A stretch of 64,000 bases of DNA, from NCBI GenBank assembly GCA_026261815.1, contig JAMPIT010000434.1:13885001-13949000 (forward strand), read 5' to 3'. Below are positions 24,756-37,200 of the stretch, one piece after another. The notes under the pieces are model-generated. The model did no database searches, had not been told where the DNA came from, and saw nothing but the letters and a program-made list of their open reading frames with translations. Origin of the DNA: Monarcha castaneiventris obscurior. Its lineage: Eukaryota; Chordata; Aves; Passeriformes; Monarchidae. The translations under genes and the position numbers were made by a program. Each line of letters starts with the position of its first letter. The first letter of the stretch is position 1.

Positions 24756-25606
24756 AGTCCAAAACTGAAATGCAAATTGAAAGGATTTAAGCAGGCTTCA
24801 AATAATTCAGTGAGAGTGGTAAAGCAGAAAATCCTCGAAAAAGCTCAATTTTTGACTCACTTTATAAGTGGGTCAGTTTCAAAAATTAGCATTCTAGTTT
24901 AAGCCAGCAGCTGAAATGTCACCTGTCCTTCACTGGCCGGAGTGACCTCGGGAGTGCGTGTGCTGGTAACTCTGGGAACATACTCTTGGGTGTACGGATT
25001 TTATTCTGAATTTAAATATATAAAAACTTTCTGTTTTGAATTTCTCTTCAATTTACCTGTTGGAATTTATTATTTGTAAAACACATCAAGCCTCAAATGG
25101 ATTGACCTTCTGCTAATGTATATCACCTAATGAATGGATGCAATTAACTAATTCATATTGGAATATTGCACTTTCCAGCTCACATTCATCATCACTAAAT
25201 GCGTGATCTAGTTTGCAAGTTTAAATTTTTTATTATTACCCTTTAAACTAAAGAAATAAGTCTTATAATTAATTACCTGAACTTACATATTCAATTAATA
25301 GCTTCATTACCTTAATGAACATAGATACCGTGCAGAAGTAACGAAAGATTGCTGCTGGGTCTGCTCCCAAATACACCCTGTAAAGGGTCAGCTATGTATG
25401 TCAGAACACTTCTTTTTTTCTTAAAAAGTCTTGATTGTGGAGTTTCAAAAGAATTGGGCCTAGCAATCTAATATTCTTATACAGGAGCCTGAGATAAATT
25501 TATCATCTGTGTTCTAAATATTTAACACATAAAAGGAATCCCAGAAACAAAACTTGTTTCTGGAAAGACAAGGATTTGAACAATCAAATGTGAATAATTC
25601 TGAGTG

Positions 25607-25677
25607 AAAGGGAATTAAAAGAATTCCCTTTTAATTAGTAGGTGAGTTTCCAGGCAGACTGGCAACTCACCTACTAA
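25607..25677. repeat. Two adjacent hairpin-forming inverted repeats
   Basis: The first hairpin has perfect 10-bp arms, AAAGGGAATT and AATTCCCTTT, around AAAAG (25,607-25,631). The second has perfect 14-bp arms beginning TTAGTAGGTGAGTT (25,635-25,648 and 25,664-25,677). Its stem continues after one mismatch with CCAG/CTGG to a 5-nt loop, giving a 19-position stem. Neither matches a gene or terminator. A miniature transposon or template switching during replication could produce them. Confidence 0.9.
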
Positions 25678-27944
25678 AGGATGAGGGATGAGTGGAACAT
25701 GGAGTTGAAACAACCAAATGCTCTTGCTGTGGGAGAGAGGGGACAAAGCACCAGGAACAGCAGCTCTTACAGAATATTCTTCTCCAACAGAGGATCAGAT
25801 TGTGGCTGGATGGCACCCTTGGAGGGCCAAGTAGAGTGGGAGACAGGTGAAAGTAGGTGGGTTGGTGAGTCAGATACAGGAAACACTGTCACTTCCCCAA
25901 TGGAAATTAGGTTTTAGAACCATGAATCAACTGTCCTAGTTAGCTCCATCTATTTGCCAAACACATAACTTTGCTTTTGTGTGTCAGTAGAGTCAAATCT
26001 GCCATTATCTTTGGCTTTCATGTTACATTCCTTTTATCAGTTAGGTAGGCTCAGATCTCCTCTTCACAACCCTGCAAGCAGCCTTAATAAGTCTCAGGGT
26101 TGCTACAGGGAACCTGTGCCCTGTAGAACGATGAAAGATTTTGATAACGTATCCCATTTGGGTTAAGAAAACAGAGGGTTTAGATCCCTGCCAAGTCCAC
26201 TGGATATACTTTGAAGTTTTCTTCATGCTGTATTAATATATTTACCAAGATGTCCTTTGTTTTTAATAGCAAAGCTATTTGAGAAAAGGGAATATGCAGA
26301 AAGAAAGTGCAGGGAATTGGCTAAAACAAAGCACTTGTCTGTACTAAATTGATCTGTGCCTTAAAAGCAAGATTCTTCTTATACTGAAACAGTCTTTTTC
26401 TGGATGCATTCAGAAAGTGAGACTTGCCCATACCATAACCTACCCGATAAGCTCCTCCTAGAGCTATTCCCAGCACACTGAGAGGGCAGCACAGCCCAGT
26501 GCAGCTGATAACAGTGGTGCAGCAACCAACACTTGTCCAGCATTGCCCCGACACTTCCACGTGGTGCCAGCACTGACAGCCCTGTCACGGGGCCCTCTGC
26601 ACTGGAATGTTATCTGTGCCCCTCTGTGCCAGCACGGCTGTTGACAGATTAAACTGGCTCAGAAACTCTCAGGCAGGGCCCGTGTTACACACACAACAAG
26701 CTTTAAAATTTACTATCAGTTACACAACTCGATATGTATGTGTAGTAACATCAGTTATGCACGGTGGCCTCATGGCGTGCCCAGCCAGTCAAGAACAAAG
26801 CAAAATCCTGGGTCCTGCTTTAGAGAAAGTCCAATTTAGTTGTCCCTGACATCAGTGTCAGCAACAGCAGACATATATATGTCAGGCCTTAAAGATTATG
26901 AGCAAAAAGCTTGAAGTACACATACGTGGTGTGGGTTTGATCTCATCTGCATGATACAGACAGAAATGTGTTGCCCGGACAGTGAGATCAAAGAGAAGAA
27001 CAAATTCTCAAGGGGTCCCCTTGTGTGCCCTTCCCCTCCTCCAAGGTGGGCTTAGCTAAACTGGAGTTGCACATTGCAAATATTTCTCACCTTGAACACT
27101 TTTTCGCCAGGGACTACAGCAGAGACAGAGGGGTGATCAGAAAATACAAAAACTAGAGAAATAGAGGGTTTATGTACTAAAAATTTAGAATGCTTAATTA
27201 CAGTGTGTTCAGTTCTTCCTCACCTGAATTTTTTCTTTGGCTTCCTCAGCAGGAGAACCAATCCGTAAAACAGAGAATACCCTTTATGTACCATGCAGCA
27301 GTTTCTGTATGAAAATTGAGAGATAAATTAGGCAAAGGCATTTGACCAGGGACCTAAATTAAGAGTAGAGGTACACATTCAGAGTTTGTCTAATTCAACT
27401 AAAATCAGCAGACTTTAAAATAATTTGGCCCATATTATTACAATACAAAACATATATGGTGTATTTACAGCCTTGGTCTCTCCAGCTGTGTTGGTTTAGG
27501 TTTTATTACATCAGTAATAACAATTTATGTGATACTCTGAATAATGTGCTATTAAAAATTCAGTACACTATATATTGTTACCCATGGGATTTAAACTGTG
27601 GGAGCTATGTGCATTATTCTCTACTTTGCTATTTCTATAGGAGCGAAGATTACTATAAAAATGGTTAGGTTATATACATCATGTGAATTCCTGCTCTGCT
27701 TGAATCCAGGTGAAGAGAAGAAATACTTCAGTCCAGACTGCCTTGGGGTGAGGGTCCCAAGAGTCTTAGTCTTGCAATCTAAGGTTACACTGATCCCACA
27801 TTCAGGCATGAAAATAGTATCAATGGGCTTTTTGATGTCTTTAAAGGATGCCAATAGATTCGTGAGGCATAACCTCCCTTAACAGAATCTATTTGATGCT
27901 TCTACAGAGCATCAGCTTTATCTCTTGTCTATTGATTTTACTTT

Positions 27945-28035
27945 TTACAGCAGTTCATCTAATTTTCCTGGCACAGAAGTCACACTGACGGTTTTGTAGT
28001 TCCCATGATCACCTTTGAAGGACTCTCTTGAAGCA
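27945..28035 (-). mobile_element. Decayed LINE reverse-transcriptase motif (CR1/L2-like)
   Basis: Read on the minus strand, 28,020 down to about 27,945 gives FKGDHGNYKTVSVTSVPGK followed by LDELL and a stop. This is a recognisable version of the NYRPISLTSVPGK block that marks the start of the reverse-transcriptase domain in CR1/L2-type LINEs. No long frame survives. Flanking sequence at 27.85-28.4 kb may belong to the same element, but I could not show it. Confidence 0.65.
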
Positions 28036-30884
28036 CCAGCAGATCACTGGTACATTTCCTATGTTCTGTTTTGCTGACATTAGGAACAGGATCAGCAAAA
28101 AACCAAGCCACTGACACTAGCACTTGAGAAACTGAGCATTTTCATCCCCTGGTGGAAATACTGCAGAGCTCCAGCAATTAGTTACTAGTTAATTTATCAA
28201 TTTCTCCTGAAGTGTTTCCTGATGACAATTTATTTTAGAAGAGTTGCTCATACTTTGCCCACCAAATGTCTGGGTCTTCAGCAAGGCAAATAATTCTTTT
28301 AGCTGTGGAAGTAGCCACCTTGAATGCTTATTCTGTGCTTCCATCCTCCATAGCTTTACTTATTCTCTCGGAGGACTCGTCTGGTAATGGAATCTGAAAA
28401 TATTTAGACTATTACTTTCACATTCTTGGTAAAACCTTAAAATCTTTTTGGTGAGCTTTCTTGTGGTTCTACATTTAATATGTATGCTCCTTACTTACTT
28501 ACATAACTTCCATTTTTGGAAGATGCCTTCATTTTCTTCCCTCAGATGACACAGTTATCAATATTTATGGGTGGCACTGGGAGCAGGTAATCACAGTGCA
28601 TTTTCCTTCCCTTGTTCAACCAGATGTTCCACTGCATACAACTAAAAGGCAGTAAAGCAGAGGATTAATCAAATAGGTAGTAATTAAGGTCAAAGCTTTC
28701 ATAGTGTTTACATTTTACTTGTCTTTCTTAAAATGCTACATGCATATTTGTTAGATTTGGTAAATGTCTTAGAATCTCTTTCTAAATATAAGAAAAGGAG
28801 AAACAATTCAAATGTTCTGCACTGCCCCCTTTTCTTTTTGAAAAGTGTGGCAGTGACTTTAAATTGCCACCTGTCAAAAGCTGGAAGGATTTACCAAGGG
28901 AGCAGTCAGCCCCTGTGTATTCTGTTCTTCAATACTTTCTTAGAGCACCTGCTTGAACCTTGTTGCCTTAGGTTGTCATCAACCATTGATGCCTTAGGAG
29001 CTGAGGAGGACTTTTGGTCTAACTTAGCATCACAGTTCTTATTGATGGAGTTAAATCATATGATCTCTATAAAATATTGAAGAAAATCTGATAAAAGCAA
29101 GTGTGAAATAGATTTATTTGTGCCAGTTCTCCACCCTGCAAAGACAGAAAATTGATACAAGAAAGTCAGTGTCATCGGAACAAATGAGTATGAATTTCTG
29201 TCTCTGACATGTTATCAACCCCACTATTGGTTGAAAAATAGCATTAATGTCTTCACACCTGCTGTGAGACCAAAATCAGAGGCATACTACTTTGTGAGCA
29301 AGACTTGCATCTGCATGAGAGAAAGAACTGCATGGACAAACAACTCAAAATTGCTTTCATAAACGTGTTTATTTATCCTTTTCCTGAAAGAGAGGAAGTG
29401 GTTTATCTCATTCCTGCTGTAATGAATGTCCTCCCAAGCATCCTCCCTCAATTCTAATGTATACATTATTCTGAAAGACTTCTCTCACAGACATAACAAA
29501 CATATACTTTAGCATGCTGTGATAATTAAGGTCCTGAATAATATGTTTGTTTTCCAGTGGTGTGGGGTAAAGGTTTTCAAGCTGCCATACACAGGCTATT
29601 TTCAGGGGCTCCCCAGGGGCAGGTCCAGCTGTCTGTGCCACAGGCAGGACCTGTAGAGCAGGACCTGGAACTGTCCTGCAGGAGTGTCACCACCTCTGCA
29701 CAGGTGCTCCTGGCTCAGGCAGCAGCAGCACAGATGCTGCCATCTCCTGCTCCATCAACTCCGTGGTGCTCCACAGGCCACCTAAGGGCACAGTGCTGTT
29801 TGGATGCAGAGGTAGAGAAAGGTGAGTAAAAGGACACAGAAAAGCAGTTAAAGGATTAAAATTGGGTGGTGTGGGAGAACTGGGTGGTTAAGGGATGAAG
29901 GTGGTGGTGGTAAGGTGACTACTGCTGCAAGGGAACACACATCAGGTCCTAGCTGGAGGCAAGGAACGGCACTGATGGGATAACAGAAGTGGCACATTTC
30001 CTTAACCCAGTAAGGGTCCCTGTTTAGGACAGATAAAGACCAAGGCACTGAGCAGCTACAATACATGCCAAAATAATCTACCAGAACTGGGCTGACGTTC
30101 TGGTGTAAAGTCAAACGCCAGAAAATACTTGTAAATCAACCAGACAGCGTCAAGTCTGTATCACATCTGATAAAACTGTTCAAGATGCTGAAGAGATAAA
30201 GGTGTAACATTTTTCTCTAGGAGACCCCGTTCTTTGACATATTCAGCAAATTCAAGTCTTAAGACCATGGAAAATAATATTATAATGTTCCATATCATAG
30301 CACTCATGCACCTTTTTAAGCTAGACATATAGGAGATATACAGTCAGTGCCTCACTTCCCTGTACTGCCTTGTAGGGAGCCACCGGAGCGAAGCAGATTT
30401 CATTAAATGTTCCTAATTTATTCTGCCTCGTTGCTCTTTTATAAACAGGGAAGTTCACTTGGGAGCAAGGCATTTAGTCCAAAAAGAGTATTGTGAGTGA
30501 AAATGCAAAATTCAACACACACCACCAAGGTAATATTCTTCATTAGCCACTGAAATGTCTCAGAAGTTGAAGGCTTTTGTGTGCAGGGTACAGCACAGCA
30601 TTCTCCCAAGCATTCACTCTCTTTACAACTTCCCCTTGAAAAATTCTTTGACAGCCAATAGTAGCATGGTTTAAATCCCAATCTAGGTCAGAGAGAAATT
30701 TGCAGCTATGTTTTGTTTCCTTATCTTTTTGCCTTTTTCATCAGGATGATAGAAACAAAATTTTATTCATTCTTACCAGGAATAAAAAAAGAAAAAAAAG
30801 TAACATAGAAAAGGTAATGATTAATCCATTGTGTAAGAAAAAAGAAGAAAACTGATTGTGAACTTACTGGTATTATCTAACCAG

Positions 30885-30893
30885 TATAAATAG
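30885..30893 (+). promoter_or_regulatory. AQP9: Candidate AQP9 TATA box
   Basis: TATAAATAG lies 232 bp upstream of the AQP9 start codon in the correct orientation and is the best TATA match there. It predicts transcription start near 30,915-30,920 and a 5' UTR of about 210 nt. No CpG island is present, which fits a tissue-restricted TATA promoter. An upstream non-coding exon cannot be excluded. Confidence 0.45.
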
Positions 30894-31124
30894 AAGTGCA
30901 CTCAGAGAAGGCATAGAATGACAAACCCATGATGAATTGTTAGGGCATGTTGAGTTGGTTCTGTCAATGCCTGCAGTCAGATGATTTCACTGGCTGCACA
31001 AGATGAAATCTCATATTTCAATGTTTAAGTAAAAGTGTCAAAGTTCAGCTGAAGCAGGGACGAATACAGAACAAATTTTGTGTGTATTCGTAACTAGGGC
31101 ACCAGAGCAATAGAGGAAGCCAAA

Positions 31125-31226
31125 ATGAGCCGGAAAAGCAAAAGGAGTTTAAAGGAGAAATTTGCCTTGAAGAACAGCCTGGTTAAAGAAGCCCTCTCAG
31201 AGTTCCTGGGAACTTTTATACTGATA
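31125..31226 (+). CDS. AQP9: AQP9 exon 1 (residues 1-34)
   Basis: The ATG at 31,125 has A at -3 and an in-frame TAG upstream at 31,095, so the start is firm. The exon encodes a basic cytosolic tail ([13 protein letters not shown]) and the start of helix 1 (EFLGTFILI). It ends in phase 0 at GTAAGT. The tail is three residues shorter than in human AQP9. Confidence 0.95.
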
Positions 31227-34200
31227 GTAAGTGTCAGCTGCTTTCCTTTCTTCCTACTAATCTAATGTTGGACAGTGCTTGTAAGGGGACATGTACGTTT
31301 TCCTTGTACTGTGCCAGCAGCGAGGTTACAGCCTGACCATGCACAGCTTGAATGAATTGCTCCTAGGACGGTAAGTTTGTAATTCCTTTTTTCACCTCAT
31401 ATAATTATCACTGCCTATAAAAAACAGATAGTGTTATGTATTACAATTGTCTGATCAGCATTAGATTTCATCTAGGAACAGAATTTCAGTGAGTGAGCAC
31501 GTTCTGAAAAATCCAGATGCGCACAATGAATATTGTTAATACTCTCCTGTTTTTTAAAAACTCAGCATTTATTTTATGCACAAATTCTGTTTACATTCAC
31601 AAACATATTGTACTGCACATTTAGAAAATTTTAGCTGAGTTGTTTTCCTGAGCAATATAGGAATTTAGCTGTGTGATTTGTGGTGAATTTATTGGGAGTT
31701 GCATTGCCAAACCTTCAAAGAGTTTTTAAGTTAACAATTTTTTGTTGTTTTTAACTGTGCTATATAAATTACACATATATTGCTTTGTCCTATAGTACTG
31801 CTACAATTTAGATAAATACCTAAATTTCCCATTTTTATAGCCCCAGATTTTTTTTATTTTAACTTAATTTCTTGCTCAGTTTTTCTGTGCATTTTGCACT
31901 GGGACGGTGACTCACCAGGGGAGAGAGCAGGCTGAGTAGCAGAGCTAGAAGTCAAGCAGCTAGAATATTTATGCCAAACACGCTTTTTTCTTTCTCCTCT
32001 TAGTCTGGACAATGCAGTCTTGCTTATTGCTAAATATTTCATCATAGTGAAAAGGACAAAAAAAAAAAAGAAGCAGGCACAGTACTGACATAGCAGGTTT
32101 TATAGCTGTAACTATATTAGCTAAACTTCAAGTAAGTAATCTAAAAATTCCAGTAGCTCATAAAATACTGGAAATTATGGTCTTTACTACACTTCAGTCA
32201 ACTGAAGTGCACCGGCACTAAAATAACATTATTCTCAAATTTAATACCATCCATAAGACATTATTACAGTAAGGAGCACATTTAGAAGCAAGGAGCACAG
32301 AGCACTTTACAAACATTAATGAATTAAGTGTCACAACACCCTGGTAAGGAGGGGAAATGTCATTATCTTCATTTTGTATATTAGCAAACCTGATTACAGC
32401 AGCCTGCACAGGAAGCCTGTGGCAGAACGCTGAATATAACCCACATCACCTGACTTCCAGTAGTCTGCCCTTGCCACAAGATCCTCCTCCTCTTTCCATT
32501 AATAAAATTAAGCAAGAGAAGAAAACATATTAAAGTGCAGATTAAATAATAGCATTTGCAGTCTAATGTCCTGCTGTACACGGCTAGAAGGAAATGCAAA
32601 CCCAGATCCCATTTTCTAGTATATTCACCATATGAGTGTAGTAGAAAATGGAGCTACAAAATTGTTGTTAATAATCTTTCTCATTTCTCTTACCATTTCT
32701 AGTTTCAACCTTGGTTTAAAGCAGAAACAGCCTCACCTGGATTGAAGTGCAGCTTTCTCAGTGCTTGGATACCTCTATGTGTATTTAGACTGCACAAGTT
32801 AGCAGCAGTACAAAGTGTTTATTGTGAAGAAACTGCTTTTTCTGCTGTTATCTTAAGCTGTGCCAGGGGAACTTTAGGTTTGATACCAGGAAAAAATTCT
32901 TTACTGAAAGAGTGATTGGGCACTGGAATTGTCTGCCCAGGGAGGTGGTGGAGTCACCATCCCTGGACAGATTTAAAAAAGACTGGACATGGCACTCAGT
33001 GCCATAGTTTAGTTGATGAGGTGTTGTTAGATGATAGGTTGGACTTGATCTCAAAGGTCTTTTCCAACCTAGTTGATTCTGTGATTCTATTTATTGCAAT
33101 TACTTTTAAGCTTTGTCAGCTGATAAGTACTTAAAGCACAGATAAATATTAAACCCTTAATTTAAATTGGACCTAAAGAAAGGGGCACCCTGATAAGTCA
33201 GAGGACAGAAATCCTTGAAAAACAGATACCGTGTGTGCAAAAGAAGAGATAGTAATAAGATGGTGTAAGAACTGTGTTAATGCTGTTACAAAGTGAGAGG
33301 AGAGTTCATGGCCTACAGCACAGCTGATTCACGTCTTTGCTGAAAGTCATTTCGGGTCGCTGTGATGGGGTTTAGAGCCTGTGGAGAGCACCTGTGCCGG
33401 GGAGCAAGGCTGAGACAGCATTTCTGTTACCCACAGGCTCTGTCTGGAAGCCAAAGCTAACTGACCACACCTAAATCTGGGACCCACTGCTGGGAGTTAG
33501 CCGGGTGAAATTCTGTCCCTCCACATCACTTATTTCTATTTTTTCTGGATAATAACATCACAGGCCACATACTAATAGGAGCCTAAACTACCATCTTTGG
33601 TAACTCTCAGCCTTGCAACATTACTTTCCAAACAGGAAATCTAGAAAGTAGAGTCACGCGCATCAGACAAAAACCCAGCCTTCACCTCGGGGTGCGAAGG
33701 GTGCGGCCTGCAATGTCGGACAGATTTGAGACAGCAAGCCTTGAGAAAGGCACTGGGCACACAGTTTGGATAATATCTCCTGGTCAGCCCTACCTAACAT
33801 GCTGCAGTTTGCCTTGCAGCATGGTCTCAGAGCACGTAGACAAAATTCTTTCCAGGTGAAAATAAAGCAGCAGGTGAGCTCCAGAATCACAGGAAATGTG
33901 CTGACCATTATTGGATGTTCAGTCCAGTGGGTCATACTGGAGACACTCCAAATAAGGAATCCCTCCTGAGAGATCCACAGTCAGGTTCTCAGGTGCCTAC
34001 ATTATACAACTTGATAATACAGACACAGCCCACATGAGCCACACTCTCTGCTTTGCAAAGCACCCAATTTCAGTAAGAAACCCTGAACTCTAGGAGCCTG
34101 GAAGCATTCTGAGGTGGGAGAACACCTGCCCATTTGCACCATGGTGGCTGAGAGCCAGCGCACACACATTTCCCAGCCTCAGACAGTCTCAACCGTCAGG

Positions 34201-37200
34201 TCTCCCTCAACCCCAAGGTCTCCCTTGAGGAAGAGCTCCCTAGTGAGCTTTTTGTTCTCCATCACGTTTCCTGGTTCAGGACATTTCCTCTTGGGACTTC
34301 TGTGAGTTACCCAGGCGGGGGACAACACCTGTGTGCCAGCACAAAAGAGTCAGGAAGCCATGCTGCATCAGATAGATGGTTTATGTGGCTTTTTAGTCAG
34401 TCTGGCTGGAACTCACCTATCCAACTGCCTCTCTGCCTTTTATCATGCTTCTCTCCAGATTTCCTCTTTGGAACTTGACTGCATTGTTCTCATCCAAAAT
34501 GGGATTTACTCTGACTTATGCCATTAAATATATCTGAATTGAAACCATTCCAAAAAGAGATGCCAAATAGGCCATGTGGCTTCCTTTAACAGCTACTGCT
34601 CACCTAACACAGTTTGTATTTCATTTTCACTCTCAAGAGCATCTAACTGAACACAGTTTCCCAGAAAGGAGCTGCACAGGAGCCAGAATCTCCTGAGGCC
34701 ATGGCAGCATACACTTCCTTGCTGAGACAAAACACAGGCTTCCATTTAGCATATAAATACAAGCAGGAAGGATATATGCTTCTAATATATATATATATTT
34801 TCCTATGTACATAGTCCTATGAGCCTGGTCTCTAACTGGAGGTGGGGAGCCTCTTGCAACTCCCATTGAAGCACATGTTTGTGTGTGCATAGAGGATGCA
34901 CGACACCCCTGAAGTAGTCCAGCTAATGAGGAAGCCTATTTATCATCAAAATATTTTAGTCTTGTTTTCGTATTCTGACCACTTCATTGTGCAAGTTATC
35001 ATTCCTGCTCTGTTGCAGAGTTGAGTCTCATCAGAAAAATCTTTAAGACTGACATTACATGGATTTGTTCAGTCCAGAAGATTAAAATTTAAACAACTTT
35101 TCTATGTCTATTTTTTGTGGCCCTACATTCCAGTGCATGTTAATTACAATATTGTAGGGTAACATGTATCCCTTATTCTAAACATGCATTAGAATTCTCA
35201 TTACATGATGTTACTACATGAAAGCAAACATAGCTTTTGATCCTTTACTCCTTAAAGAAGTGTTTAACATTTAACACGGAACCACTACTTAGAAATTTTA
35301 AACAAAGATAAATTCCATGTTCTAAATTTTTGTGAAAGAAAGATGTTTTTGGATAGGATGAAATTATAGCAAGTTTTGTTTAAGGTACAAAATTAAATAT
35401 CAGTACCTTCTAACAGATGGCCTTGTTTGCCATCAGCAATGAATTTCCTGGAGTACAGAATCTTGTATAATTAGCTCTTAGTGGAACTTAAGTTTGCCAG
35501 TTTACCTTACAAAGGTAGGTAAGAGGTTATTAAAATTTATTTATAATTGGTATTTTGATATGTCACTCAGCTTTTTAAATATTACATAATGCTACAAATA
35601 CCACCAGCCTTAGCAGTGTTTGCACTTTGAAAAGTAGCTCATGTGTCAGAGATCCATACATTTGGGTCTATAGCAACAATTAATACAGTACAACTCATAA
35701 ATAATAGATGTCACTCAGGAATCTAATGTTAGACTTGCATATGTTTTGATGGCATTAAATTTTGCTAATGATTCTGGTGAAGATACACAAACTCTTCCTC
35801 TTTTTGAAACTGTATTAAATCAGCATGACAAACAGAAGACAAAGTGGTAATGAAGACCCTTAGCTGTGCCGAGGTTAAGGAGGTGTTCTTGCATACTGGT
35901 GTTATTTCTATAATTTTACTATTATCAAAATCAATCTTTTTTTCTAGGCAGCCCTTCTGTTTTAGAAACCATTATTTAATTCGCCTGAATATTTACAGTG
36001 TGAAAAATTTGAAAGGAAGGTTACCTAGTTGTTCTTTTACCCCAAAATATTTATTACAGCAAATAATTCTGAAAAATCATGGAAATCTTTTGTTTTCCAT
36101 CCAGACTTAGGTTTCCCAGTATATGACATTTCAAACTTTTAGGTGACTCAGATGTGTTACACAAAAGCTTTGAAGAAAATTATCTTCATTTCTGCAGTGT
36201 CAGCCCCAGCACATAAGTCAGCTCTCATTGTTTAACCCAGAGGTTCCAGTCTGCTGAAGTCAATTTTTCAGAACCTTTTTCTGTAGATACCCTTTTTTCC
36301 CAGAAAGTTTACACCTATATAGGACTGAAGTGTAGGCACCTTTGCCTGAGCCTTTTAGAAGGCTTGCATCTTTCCAGCATTCAACTGTGAGTGCAAAACT
36401 TGAACTTATGTTTTACAGACACAAATTTACAAGGTGTTTTTTCAAAAGTTTCACCAAATAAAAGAAAGGTAATAAAAGTAATAACTTTTTAAAACTGTCA
36501 TAAACAGTTGGAGAACAGAATAAAAGACAATAAATGTAGTTTGTGCTATGCAGTGAGTTTATATCTTTGCGATCTCAATGAACCATTCTGGTTGAAAGTG
36601 AATTCTAGGGAGCTCACCAATCCATGGTCTGGTTTAAAGGCAAATGTGACTCAGTTCCTCCAACCTCACAGGTTTCTTTACCATTGAAAGCATTCAGCTT
36701 TCTTTTTTTTTCAACAGAAAACTGCTTAGGCTTTAAATGCTCCTGACCATGTACCTCTAACTAAGGGCACAGCAAAGATCCGGCACCCCTGTTTCTGCAC
36801 CCAAAGGATGAGTAAAAGAAAAGGTTCATGTACCCTTACACTCCAAGGAGAGGACAGAAAACAACCTCCTTTCTTGGAATCTGCAATGCCCACTCTTGCA
36901 CGCTTTCTCAATGCTACAATTCTCTGAGAGCTGCTACAGAGACTAAACATATTTTAGGAGTTTAGAAAGATTTAAAGCTTTTCACTTGGGGTAGGAAGCA
37001 AAGCAGCATATCTCAGCTCAAGAATAAATGAGTAAGGTGGGAGGGAAGCAGCACCTGAATAGGTTCTTTTTCTTTTCAAGGCTGCTAGGTAAGATTTTGT
37101 TCCTTTGCCTGGCCTTTTCTTTCTTGCTCTGATACAAGAGGTGACATTTCACTCCTGAAAGTGTCTGAATATCACATTTCATTTCTTTTCCTGAATTTCT

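Larger units (their letters stand above)
21021..30880. other. ALDH1A2-AQP9 head-to-head intergenic region
   Basis: About 9.9 kb lies between the ALDH1A2 CpG island and the presumed AQP9 promoter. I see no convincing exon in it. The content is AT-rich unique DNA, a hairpin at 21.2 kb, a T tract at 21.7 kb, a cluster of direct and inverted repeats at 24.5-24.76 kb, paired hairpins at 25.6 kb and a decayed minus-strand LINE near 27.95 kb. Short open frames at 22.2-22.5 kb and 29.6-29.8 kb overlap in several frames and look like chance. Confidence 0.7.

Noticed and set aside
34114..34305. Possible exon in AQP9 intron 1 with Ser/Pro-rich coding look
   Set aside because: AQP9 joins perfectly without it and the frame has no partner exon or known match.
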